From assembly GCF_000757385.1 (NCBI RefSeq), contig NZ_JRHH01000005.1:496001-560000 (forward strand): 64,000 nt of DNA, read 5' to 3'. Under the pieces are notes generated by a model. It saw only the letters and a list, made by a program, of their open reading frames with translations. It did no database searches and was not told the origin of the DNA. The position numbers were made by a program, and so were the translations under genes. This stretch comes from Flavobacterium aquatile LMG 4008 = ATCC 11947. Lineage in GTDB: Bacteria; Bacteroidota; Bacteroidia; Flavobacteriales; Flavobacteriaceae. This document shows, piece after piece, positions 23,734 through 32,900 of the stretch; position 1 is the stretch's first letter, and every line of letters begins with the position of its first letter.

Positions 23734-26184
23734 ATGCATTTCATAGAAGTAATTTTACCGCTTTCATTACCAAGAACTCTTACTTACAGAGTTTCTGAAG
23801 CTGAGTACAATTATATTAAGATTGGAATGAGAGTAGTTGTTCCAGTAAAAAATAAAATTTATACTTCCATTGTTGTTGAACTTCATCAAAATATACCAAC
23901 TCTTTATGAAGCTATAGAAATTCACGAAATATTAGATGAAAAGCCAATTGTAAATCAGTTTCAAATTAATCATTGGTTTTGGATTTCATCTTACTATATG
24001 TGCAACATCGGCGATGTTTATCGAGCTGCATTACCATCTTCATTAGTGTTAGAAAGTGAAACAATTATATCTCTCTGTAAAGATGCATTTGTTGATGAAG
24101 CAATTTTAAAAAATGATGAATTTCTAATTTTTGAAGCAATGCAGTATCAGTCATCTTTAAAAATTCAGAACATAGTTGATATTTTAAATAAAAAAACAGT
24201 TTTACCAGTTATTCAAAAATTGTTAGAAAAGAATATAATTTCATTGAAGGAAGAAATTATTGAAGAATATAAACCAAGATTGATTAAATATATAAGATTA
24301 AGTCAACAATATCAGGATGAAAGTAAGTTAACGGAATTATTAGATAATTTTAATAAGAATTCAATTAAAAGAAAAGAGGTTTTAATGCATTACTTTCAGA
24401 CAAATGCTCAAGAGAAAAAGCCAATTTCTGTAAAATACCTAACCGAAATTTCAAAATCAACTTCTGCAATAATTAAAGCTTTGGTTGATAAGAATATTTT
24501 TGAAGAATATTACATTCAAGAAGACCGAGTAAATTTTGATAAAAATAAAAAAGAGAATAATTTAAATTTAAGTGAAGCACAACATAAGGCTTTTATTGAA
24601 ATTAAAGAAAGTTTTCTTTCGAAAGAAGTTTCGTTGCTTCATGGTGTTACGTCATCTGGAAAGACCGAAATTTATACCAAACTAATAGAAGAATATATCG
24701 CTCAAGGCAAACAAGTTTTGTATTTATTACCCGAAATTGCTTTGACAACGCAACTAGTTTCTAGATTGACACAACATTTTGGTAATGAAGTTGCTGTGTT
24801 TCATTCGAAATATTCTAATAACGAACGAGTTGAAGTTTGGAATCAGGTTTTAGAGAATTCTGAAAAGGCTAAAATCGTAATAGGAGCAAGGTCAGCCTTG
24901 TTTTTACCGTATTCCAATTTAGGATTAATAATCATTGATGAAGAGCACGAACAAACCTTTAAACAACAAGATCCAGCACCGAGATATCATGCTCGTGATG
25001 CTGCAATTGTTTTGGCTCAAGCCCAAAAAGCAAAAGTTTTATTAGGATCAGCAACGCCAAGTATTGAAACGTATTTTAATGCGCAATCGGGAAAGTTTGG
25101 TATGATTTCTATTCAAGAACGTTTCGGAAAAGCACCTTTACCCGAAGTGGAATTGGTAGATTTAAAAGAAAATTATTTCAAGAAACGAATGAAAGGTCAT
25201 TTTAGTTTGACTTTGATTGAGGCAATTACCGAAGCATTGAGTTTGGGCGAGCAAGTGATTTTATTTCAAAATCGACGCGGATTTTCACCAGTTTTAGAAT
25301 GCATTACTTGTGGTCATATTCCGCAATGTACAAGTTGTAATGTGAGTTTGACCTATCATAAATTTAAAAATCAATTACGTTGTCATTATTGCGGTTATTC
25401 AATTGCAAAGCCTACTAATTGTCATGTGTGTTCTAGTGTAGATATTTCTGCTAAAGGATTTGGAACAGAACAAATAGAATTGGAATTGGCTGAGTTATTT
25501 CCAACAAAAAACATCAAACGAATGGATCAAGATACCACTCGTGGAAAATACAGTTTTGAGAAATTAATTGATAGTTTCAAAAACAGAGAAATTGATATAT
25601 TGGTTGGAACCCAAATGCTTGCCAAAGGATTGGATTTTGACAACGTTTCGTTAGTTGGAATTATGAATGCCGATAATATGTTATATCATCCCGATTTTAG
25701 AGCTTTTGAAAGAAGTTTCCAAATGATGACGCAGGTTTCAGGTCGCGCTGGTCGTTCTGATAAACGTGGAAAAGTGATTATTCAAACATACAATGTGAAT
25801 CATAACGTAATTCAGCAAGTAACTCACAATGATTATCTTGGAATGTACAAAGAGCAATTGTATGAACGTCAAATCTATAAATATCCACCTTTTTTTCGTT
25901 TGATAAAACTAACATTGAAACACAAAGATTTCGAGAAACTAAAAGAAGGATCGATGTGGTTGTATCAAGTGATGCAGCAAAATTTGAACGTACCAGTTTT
26001 AGGTCCTGAAGAACCAGGAATTAATCGAATTAGAAATGAATACATCAGAACGATTATGGTTAAAATTCCGCAAGATTCGTCCGTTTCAAGCACAAAAAAA
26101 ACTATCCAGAAAATACTGAATAGTTTTGATGTTGTTCCGCAATACAGAGCTATAAAAGTCACTGTAAACGTCGATTTTTATTAA
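23734..26184 (+). CDS. priA: Primosomal replication-restart helicase PriA
   Basis: 816 residues. The N-terminal DNA-binding domain starts FIEVILPLSLPRTLTYRV. Helicase motifs are GVTSSGKTEIY (Walker A, about 306-316), LIIIDEEHEQTFKQQD, and GSATPSIET. The zinc-binding region has the expected Cys pairs (CITCGHIPQCTSC, CHYCGYS, CHVCSS, about 527-570), followed by RMDQDTTRGK and VSGRAGRSDKRG. It restarts stalled replication forks. Its stop overlaps the stop of the convergent LytTR regulator by four bases. Confidence 0.97.
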   Translation: MHFIEVILPLSLPRTLTYRVSEAEYNYIKIGMRVVVPVKNKIYTSIVVELHQNIPTLYEAIEIHEILDEKPIVNQFQINHWFWISSYYMCNIGDVYRAALPSSLVLESETIISLCKDAFVDEAILKNDEFLIFEAMQYQSSLKIQNIVDILNKKTVLPVIQKLLEKNIISLKEEIIEEYKPRLIKYIRLSQQYQDESKLTELLDNFNKNSIKRKEVLMHYFQTNAQEKKPISVKYLTEISKSTSAIIKALVDKNIFEEYYIQEDRVNFDKNKKENNLNLSEAQHKAFIEIKESFLSKEVSLLHGVTSSGKTEIYTKLIEEYIAQGKQVLYLLPEIALTTQLVSRLTQHFGNEVAVFHSKYSNNERVEVWNQVLENSEKAKIVIGARSALFLPYSNLGLIIIDEEHEQTFKQQDPAPRYHARDAAIVLAQAQKAKVLLGSATPSIETYFNAQSGKFGMISIQERFGKAPLPEVELVDLKENYFKKRMKGHFSLTLIEAITEALSLGEQVILFQNRRGFSPVLECITCGHIPQCTSCNVSLTYHKFKNQLRCHYCGYSIAKPTNCHVCSSVDISAKGFGTEQIELELAELFPTKNIKRMDQDTTRGKYSFEKLIDSFKNREIDILVGTQMLAKGLDFDNVSLVGIMNADNMLYHPDFRAFERSFQMMTQVSGRAGRSDKRGKVIIQTYNVNHNVIQQVTHNDYLGMYKEQLYERQIYKYPPFFRLIKLTLKHKDFEKLKEGSMWLYQVMQQNLNVPVLGPEEPGINRIRNEYIRTIMVKIPQDSSVSSTKKTIQKILNSFDVVPQYRAIKVTVNVDFY

Positions 26185-26876
26185 GCTATTGCTAAAGCCT
26201 TTATTAAATCTTCTTTCTTGTTTCTGCTTAGAGGAATTTTTGTAACTCCAATTTCGGCAAATTTACTATTGAAGCGTTCTACTTTATCGATATTAATTAT
26301 GTACGATTTGTGAACTCTAATGAATTTGTCTTTAGATAGGTCTTTTTCAAAAGATTTCATCGTAGAAAGTACAAGATTAGTATCTTCTTCGGTTACTACT
26401 TTTACATAATCGCCATAAGCTTCAATCCATTTAATTTTATTTGTAAAAACTTTTAGTTTCTTCAAATTGCTTTTAATGAAGATGTGATCACCTTCATCTT
26501 CGTGATTGTCTTGACGTAACATGTATAAGTCTAATGCACGTTTTACTGATGCATTAAAACGTTCTAATACGATTGGTTTTTGTAGGTAATCTGTAGCGTC
26601 ATAATCAAAAGCTTTCAGGGCATATTCGGCTTTAGATGTTATGAAAATCACTTGAGGTTTAACTTTTAACCCATCAATGAAATCAAATCCGCTAATTACA
26701 GGCATTTCTACATCAAGAAAAATTAAATCAACAGCGTGAACTGTCATACAATTTTTCGCTTCAATTGCATTAGAAAAATCACCAACTAAGTTCAAGTTTG
26801 GGTGATTATTTACTAACTTTGCAATGACCATCCGCTGAAGCGAACTGTCATCAACAACTACACAATTTAGTTTCAT
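26181..26876 (-). CDS. LytTR-family response regulator
   Basis: 231 residues: a receiver domain (1-120) with acidic pocket D9/D10, phospho-acceptor D55 in LIFLDVEMPVISG and Lys in FITSKAEY, then a LytTR DNA-binding domain (about 135-231) with IKWIEAYGDYVKVV and KFIRVHKSYIINIDKV. Such regulators usually pair with a LytS/YehU-type membrane kinase, but no kinase gene is adjacent; the only kinase in the window (60957) has its own OmpR partner. Confidence 0.92.
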   Translation of the reverse strand: MKLNCVVVDDSSLQRMVIAKLVNNHPNLNLVGDFSNAIEAKNCMTVHAVDLIFLDVEMPVISGFDFIDGLKVKPQVIFITSKAEYALKAFDYDATDYLQKPIVLERFNASVKRALDLYMLRQDNHEDEGDHIFIKSNLKKLKVFTNKIKWIEAYGDYVKVVTEEDTNLVLSTMKSFEKDLSKDKFIRVHKSYIINIDKVERFNSKFAEIGVTKIPLSRNKKEDLIKALAIA

Positions 26877-26985
26877 AATTTATTTTTTATTATAGATTTG
26901 GTGCTACGAAAATAAATTATTTTTTTCTTTAAAACTAATTTTAATCGGTGTTTTTTGCATTTTGGCGATTAAAGTTGAATTTAGC

Positions 26986-27015
26986 TTGTTTATTAAAATA
27001 TTATTATTACTTTTG
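26986..27015 (+). promoter_or_regulatory. Bacteroidota housekeeping promoter of rpsF operon
   Basis: TTG (26986-26988), a 19-base spacer, then TACTTTTG (27008-27015), an exact match to the -33/-7 consensus. The ATG at 27049 follows after 33 bases. Confidence 0.8.
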
Positions 27016-27048
27016 CACCCAATTTTATATAATTAAAACACATTTATT

Positions 27049-27390
27049 ATGAATCATTACGAAACTGTTTTCATCTTAAATCCCGTTTTATCTGACGTTC
27101 AGGTAAAGGAAACAGTAAGCAAGTTTGAAGATTTTCTTACAAGCAGAGGAGCTAAGATGGTATCTAAAGAGGATTGGGGCTTAAAAAAATTAGCTTACGA
27201 AATCCAAAACAAAAAAAGTGGTTTTTACCATTTATTTGAATTCCAAGTGTCACCAGAAGTATTAATTGCTTTTGAAACTGAGTTTAGACGTGACGAAAGA
27301 ATTATGCGTTTCTTAACTGTAAGTTTAGATAAACACGCAATTTCTTGGGCAGAAAGAAGAAGAGAAAAACTTAAAGTAGCAAAAGCTTAA
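27049..27390 (+). CDS. rpsF: 30S ribosomal protein S6
   Basis: 113 residues with the S6 signature [13 protein letters not shown], the conserved [21 protein letters not shown] and [11 protein letters not shown]. It is the first gene of the rpsF-rpsR-rplI operon, behind a consensus promoter. Confidence 0.98.
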   Translation: MNHYETVFILNPVLSDVQVKETVSKFEDFLTSRGAKMVSKEDWGLKKLAYEIQNKKSGFYHLFEFQVSPEVLIAFETEFRRDERIMRFLTVSLDKHAISWAERRREKLKVAKA

Positions 27391-27392
27391 TC

Positions 27393-27689
27393 ATGGCAAC
27401 ATTACAACAATCAGCTTCAGGAAAAAAAGACGGAGATATTAGATATTTAACGCCTTTGAACATCGAAACAAACAAAACTAAAAAGTATTGTCGTTTCAAA
27501 AAATCTGGAATCAAATATATTGATTATAAAGATGCAGACTTTTTATTGAAATTCGTAAACGAGCAAGGTAAAATTTTACCAAGACGTTTAACAGGAACTT
27601 CATTAAAATACCAAAGAAAAGTATCAGTTGCTGTTAAAAGAGCACGTCACTTAGCTTTAATGCCATACGTGGCCGATTTATTAAAATAA
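27393..27689 (+). CDS. rpsR: 30S ribosomal protein S18
   Basis: 98 residues; the S18 core [19 protein letters not shown] and [15 protein letters not shown] is clear. The start lies two bases after the rpsF stop. S18 binds S6 in the small subunit, which fits the operon order. Confidence 0.98.
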   Translation: MATLQQSASGKKDGDIRYLTPLNIETNKTKKYCRFKKSGIKYIDYKDADFLLKFVNEQGKILPRRLTGTSLKYQRKVSVAVKRARHLALMPYVADLLK

Positions 27690-27754
27690 TTTAAAAAACT
27701 CAGTTGTTGGTTTCTCGTAAAAAAGAACCTAACTTCTATAATAAGGACAACAAC

Positions 27755-28195
27755 ATGGAACTTATATTAAAACAAGACGTTCAAAACGTAGGATTTAAAG
27801 ATGATATTGTATCAGTTAAAGCTGGTTACGGTCGTAACTTTTTAATTCCTCAGGGATTTGCTCAATTGGCTACACCTTCTGCAAAGAAAGTTTTAGCTGA
27901 AAACTTAAAGCAAAAAGCACACAAAGAAGCTAAAGTTATTGCTGATGCTACTAAAATTGCTGATGCTATTAAAGCTCTTGAAGTTAAAATCACTTCTAAA
28001 GCTGGTGGAGAAAAATTATTTGGTTCTGTAACCAATATCAACATCGCTGAAGCTTTAGAAAAAGCAGGTATCTCTATTGATAGAAAATTTATCACTAGCG
28101 GAGTTGTTAAAAGAACTGGAAAATACAATGCATCTGTAAGATTACACAGAGACGTAATTGTAGATTTACCTTATGAAATTTTAGCTGAGGTTTAA
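27755..28195 (+). CDS. rplI: 50S ribosomal protein L9
   Basis: 146 residues from the ATG at 27755: MELILKQDVQNVGFKDDIV and KAGYGRNFLIPQGFA form the N-terminal L9 domain, with the long helix and C-terminal domain (GGEKLFGSVTNINIAEAL) following. An upstream in-frame ATG at 27704 adds 17 residues that do not fit L9. The 65-base gap after rpsR has no clear terminator. Confidence 0.98.
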   Translation: MELILKQDVQNVGFKDDIVSVKAGYGRNFLIPQGFAQLATPSAKKVLAENLKQKAHKEAKVIADATKIADAIKALEVKITSKAGGEKLFGSVTNINIAEALEKAGISIDRKFITSGVVKRTGKYNASVRLHRDVIVDLPYEILAEV

Positions 28196-28217
28196 TATCC
28201 TGCTATTATAAATATAA

Positions 28218-28246
28218 AGTCCCGATGAAAGTCGGGATTTTTTTTT
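28218..28246 (+). terminator. Terminator of the rpsF-rpsR-rplI operon
   Basis: GTCCCGA pairs with TCGGGA(C-side wobble) at 28220-28225 and 28232-28237, followed by nine T. Confidence 0.88.
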
Positions 28247-28248
28247 AG

Positions 28249-28371
28249 TTTGCCACTAAGACACAACGACTCAAAGGTTTTAATAATTTAACAATTATCT
28301 TTGTTGCTCTTGTTTTTTTTGGTGAATTTAAACAATAAATAAACTTTGTGACTTTGCGCCTTCGTGGCAAA
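28249..28371. repeat. Imperfect inverted repeat ending in TTTGCCAC / GTGGCAAA
   Basis: The left arm begins TTTGCCACTAAGACACAACG (28249). The right arm AAACTTTGTGACTTTG...TTCGTGGCAAA ends at 28371. The arms are imperfect reverse complements. It resembles the tract at 8249-8330 and dispersed elements I recall from Flavobacterium. Confidence 0.55.
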
Positions 28372-28376
28372 TAACT

Positions 28377-28850
28377 ATGAAATACAAAAGATTAACCAAA
28401 GAGCAATTTGAAGCATTACATAAAGAGTTTACCAATTTCTTAGCTTCACAATCAATAGATAAAAAAGAGTGGGACGAGATTAAGGTTGCAAAACCCGAAG
28501 TTGCCGAACAAGAGTTAGACGTTTTCTCTGATTTAATTTGGGAAGGAGTTTTAACTAGTGCGCAATTTTTAGAACACTTTTCTAAGAATCATATTTTCCT
28601 TTTTCATACCCAAGAAAAATTTATTCAATCAATTGTTATAAAATCTTTAGATACTGATGTTGATTTCATGTCTAAAGATGGTTTGCAATGGCTTAGCGAC
28701 AATTTGTTTACAGAAACGGTAGAAATGCACATTGGTAAAAAAGAATATGGTACAGATCGAAATTTGGATATTTTTAATTTAATCACAGAAGGTGCAATCT
28801 TAAGTGATGGACAGTTGTATATTCAAATTAATGGAATAATTTCTACTTAA
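28377..28850 (+). CDS. Conserved small protein, probably DUF6495 family
   Basis: 157 residues, no signal peptide or membrane helix. It opens MKYKRLTKEQFEALHKEF and contains PEVAEQELDVFSDLIWEGVL, a pattern I associate with a Bacteroidota-specific family annotated as DUF6495. No function is known. It begins five bases after an imperfect inverted repeat and ends four bases before the stop of the convergent regulator gene. Confidence 0.75.
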   Translation: MKYKRLTKEQFEALHKEFTNFLASQSIDKKEWDEIKVAKPEVAEQELDVFSDLIWEGVLTSAQFLEHFSKNHIFLFHTQEKFIQSIVIKSLDTDVDFMSKDGLQWLSDNLFTETVEMHIGKKEYGTDRNLDIFNLITEGAILSDGQLYIQINGIIST

Positions 28851-28854
28851 ATCT

Positions 28855-29571
28855 CTATTTTAATTTTCGAGCAATTTTTGTACTTGGTTTTGGTGTAATA
28901 CTAGATGCTGCTTTTTGATGCTCTTCCTCTTTAATATTATACGATAACACACCTTTTATTTGCCATATTTCATCAATATCGCTAGCATTTAACAGTACGT
29001 TATTGAAAAAAGAATTTTCATTGATCAATACGAAGACATCGTTGTTTTCAGTGCTTCTAGATACTCTATTTATAAAAAATCCTTTTGATTTACTGATAAC
29101 AACTGCCAAGCTGTTGTTTTTTAAAATATCAATACTTGATAACTCGCAAACAACAAATGAATTTTGTTCAATGCTTGGAAACATGTTATTACTTGTAACT
29201 TGAAATACTCTCGTATCGTCACTTTTTATAAACGGAAAACTAAATTTAGGTAAATTATCAATTAGTCCTTCTTTATCGATACAATATTGATATTGCACCT
29301 CACTACAAACCAATGGTGTTTCTTGTAAAACACTATTACTATTATTAGTTACTATTTTCTTTTCGTAAAAAATTTCATTTAGATCAATTTCGTACAATTC
29401 GCAAATTGCAATTATCGAAGAAAAATCTACACTATTTCTTTTTTTCCAAGTAGATATAGTATTTGGTTTAATATTTAATAATACAGACAACTCAATGTCT
29501 GTGCTAATTTTTAAAGATTTCTTTAATCTTTTTAAAATTATATTCGCGTTTTGAGAATTATTTTCTTGCAT
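28855..29571 (-). CDS. CI-like regulator: HTH plus S24-like domain with altered catalytic site
   Basis: 238 residues from the ATG at 29571 (MQENNSQNA). The N-terminal helix-turn-helix, about 8-65, contains LSVLLNIKPNTISTWKKR, typical of phage CI-type repressors. After a linker the C-terminal region has the LexA/S24 layout. The position that carries the nucleophilic Ser (normally GDSMxP) reads SNNMFP, so self-cleavage is unlikely; no obvious Lys general base is identified. A longer start at 29649 adds 26 residues before the HTH and is less likely. It is divergent from the T9SS cargo operon, which it may control. GCGAATAT occurs twice around its own start. Confidence 0.8.
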   Translation of the reverse strand: MQENNSQNANIILKRLKKSLKISTDIELSVLLNIKPNTISTWKKRNSVDFSSIIAICELYEIDLNEIFYEKKIVTNNSNSVLQETPLVCSEVQYQYCIDKEGLIDNLPKFSFPFIKSDDTRVFQVTSNNMFPSIEQNSFVVCELSSIDILKNNSLAVVISKSKGFFINRVSRSTENNDVFVLINENSFFNNVLLNASDIDEIWQIKGVLSYNIKEEEHQKAASSITPKPSTKIARKLK

Positions 29572-29924
29572 ATTCGCAAAATGATTTGTAAGTTTACCTT
29601 GTTTAAAAAATGTATTCGATAATGGGATAATTATTAAATAATTAATCACACAAAATTACAGGCCAAAATACCGAAGTAATTGTTCTTCCATGAATTAGTA
29701 TAAGCGCAAGTTTGTTTAGCAGAATTGGGACTCTGATAAATATTTTTTTAAAAAAGTGTAAATCACTATTACACAGTTAATAAAGAAATATTGTCAAATA
29801 TAAATTAAATTTTGACATAACAATAAAAACAACTCTTAATATTTACATAATGGGTATTTTTTTATAAAAAAATAATCTCAAATAGAGAAATTACACCATA
29901 AAAATAGATGCTTAACTAAAAAAA
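29572..29924. other. 353-base intergenic region between divergent regulator and T9SS operon
   Basis: A+T-rich, without an ORF worth reporting. It contains the inverted repeat TGTCAAA (29792-29798) and TTTGACA (29811-29817) with a 12-base centre, a candidate operator. No clear TTG-N19-TAnnTTTG promoter was found in either direction. Confidence 0.5.
29792..29817. promoter_or_regulatory. Inverted repeat TGTCAAA-N12-TTTGACA, candidate operator
   Basis: Perfect 7-bp half-sites separated by 12 bases, roughly 110 bases upstream of the cargo gene start and 220 bases upstream of the regulator start. The spacing is suitable for a dimeric HTH protein, but assignment to the neighbouring regulator is inference. 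Confidence 0.4.
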
Positions 29925-32900
29925 ATGTTGCTTATGAAATTAATTATTACTAAAATTAGAAAGGTTGATTTAAATTGTTTTGTTTTGTTACTCTTCTTTT
30001 TATTTCAAAGTCAACCAATTATTGCGCAATCAATTCCGATTAACGCTTCAATAATTTCAAATCAAAATGAAGTTGATGTTGCAACAAATGCAATAGATAA
30101 CGATTTAACTACAAAAGCCGATGTTCGCGCAAGTACAGGTGTTCTTCTCGGAATTGGTGCTTATTCTGGTTTTTTAGAACTTGAATTTCCTTCAACTTTA
30201 CCTGCAAATACTACTTCTTATGTTAAGATTGATACCGATGATAATATTCTGCCAGCATTACTAGGTGGAAGTTTGGGTGGATTACTTTCAGATGTTTTAG
30301 GTAGTGTTTTAATTGGTAATCAAGAGTTTACAGTTCAAGCTAAAAACGTTAATACTGTTGTACTTGAAGGAAATAGCCAAATTGCGAATAGTTTTGCGAA
30401 CAATAATCTTCGAATAGTTATAAATTCACAAAACGAGTATTTTATAGCTTTAACTCCTTCTTTACCTTATAACAGAATTCGATTAACCAATAGAGTAGGA
30501 TCGCTTCTCGGACTTGGAAATGTGAAACGTTTAGGTGTTTATGGTGCGTTTTACGTAGAAAATCCTGATGTTTGTGGTTCAGCTAGTTATACTTCATTTG
30601 ATGGTGCTGGTTTGAATCTTGACTTATTAGGTTTGGGTGGCGCTGGTGTTACAAATCCGCATCATGTTATAGATTCTGATGTTAATAATTTTTCGCATTT
30701 AAGTCTGGGAGTTATTGCCATTGCTGGATCAATCAATCAGACCGTTTATTTTGATGGACTTTCACAGTCATCAGATCAATTCTTAATTCGACTTAAAGTT
30801 GACCCGTCACTTCTCGCTTTAGGAGTTGCCAATAACATACAGATTATAGGTTATAATAATTTAACAGTTGTTCAATCAGCAAATTTGAATTCGCTCTTAA
30901 ATTTAGATTTACTCACGTTACTTCAAGGAAATCAAATAGCAACAATTCCGTTTGCTCCAAATGCACCAGTTAATAGAATTATGGTGCAATATAATTCGCT
31001 TTTAAATGTGCAACTCACTCAAAGTTTAGATTTGTATGACATTAAAAGAGTTCCGCCACCACCAACAATTTCGGATGCATTTACTTTAAATCCTGTAATT
31101 TGCTCTGGTGCCGCTGCTTCATTAGTTGCAGAAACCATTACAGATACGGTTATCAATTGGTATTCGCAACCTGTAGGTGGAGTTCTTTTGGCAACTACCA
31201 ATTCTGGACAACCTTTTGTAACGGGTATTTTAACTGAAAACACCACTTTTTATGCTGCTGCAAAAAGAGCTACTTGTCCCGAAGAATCTTTAAGAATTAA
31301 AATTGATGTAGAGGTAACTGATATACCAATTGCTAGTGATATCATAATTAATTCAAATATAGATGCATGTAATGGATTTGCCGTTTTATCACCTTCTTCA
31401 ACTATTGGTGGAGCGATTTTTAGATATTATAAAGATCAATTAAAAACTCAAGAAATTACAAGTGGTTATGCAGGTGATTTAGGTGTAACTTATGTCGTAA
31501 ATAGTACTACAGGTCAATTAACAATTTCGGGTTTAACGGCAGTTGGTTCTCCTTATAATTACTACATTTCTTTATCGGTTAATGGCTGTGAGAATGCTAT
31601 AAATACACTTAAAGAAGTTATTGTTACTTATTCATCTGGATTGACTTTGAATGTTTCATCAACTATTGAAGGCTGTGGTAGCGTTAATTTAGCAGATGCA
31701 ATTCTAAATTTTGATACTTCTAGCAATATTCAATACCAGTTTTTTGATAGTTCAAATAATCCAATATCATTAGATGCAGCAACAAATATCACAACAAGTG
31801 GAATATATTCAATTCAGTCACTAAGCTTGCTTGGCGGATGTTCTTCCTTGGTTGTTCAAGTAAATGCTGTGGTAAATCCGATACCAACATTAACAATTCC
31901 AAATTCTAATCTGGTTGTAGATTTAGGAAATTCGGCTACATTAATTGCTACATCAAATAGTCCGATTACTTGGTATGATAGTAATGGAAATGCGCTTCCG
32001 TCCAATATTGCTGGACCATTTTCTGCTACAGGAACTTATGCTTTTACGGCTGTAGCAAATAACGGATTTTGTACAGCCATCGGAACTATTTTTGTGACTA
32101 TTGTCGATACTGCAAATTGTCCTACTATAACCCAACGCGTTTATGCCGATACTCAAAGTTGGAGTTCTATTTTAACCGGAGGCGTATTCGATCAAAATAA
32201 TGCCATAGACGACAATCCGCAAACATTTTCAACAATAGTAACAGGATTAGGTTTGTTAGGAATAGGAACTACTTGGCAAACATTACAATGGAACACTACT
32301 GTTGCAGCTGGAACGCCACTTAATGTAAAATTAGGTTCGCAATACAGCGGATTAATTGTTGCCGGAGCTTATTCTATTGTAGGAACAAAACGAAATTCAT
32401 CTGGTGTGCCAATTGACATTGGAGCAATTCAGCCAGTTTCGGGAACGTTATTAAATTTATTGCCCGGTGAAAATTCGTTCGAATTCACATTTGTTCCATC
32501 CGACAATACAGGTCCAAAAGACTATGATGGAGTAAGAATTATTGTAGGATCGATTGCGAGTGTAGCTCAAAATATTAAAGTTTATGAAGTATATTATGAT
32601 ACAACAATTACACAAGCTAATTGTGCTCTTGGTGATGTAGAAGATGTTTTTAGCGGCGCCGTAGATTTAGGAATTGGAGTGGCAACTGTAACTGTTGGAG
32701 TTGACAATCCTTACGATGCTGTAGATGCAAGTTTAACTTCTTACGCAACAATGTATAGCGGCGCCGGAATTTTGGCTGCAGCTGATTTGACTGTTTCTTT
32801 TACTACTCCGACTTTAATTGGAGAATCAATTCAAATTATAATGTCACGTCCGAGTACCATTTTAGATTTAAACTTATTGACCGGTTTTTCTATTCAAATG

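Noticed and set aside
27704..27754. Longer start for rplI
   Set aside because: L9 proteins begin M-x-[VI]-I-L; the ATG at 27755 gives MELILKQDV, so the upstream 17 residues are unlikely.
28855..29817. Prophage or integrated element around the CI-like regulator
   Set aside because: There is no integrase, structural gene, att-like repeat or other phage gene within 10 kb; the neighbours are ribosomal proteins and a T9SS operon.
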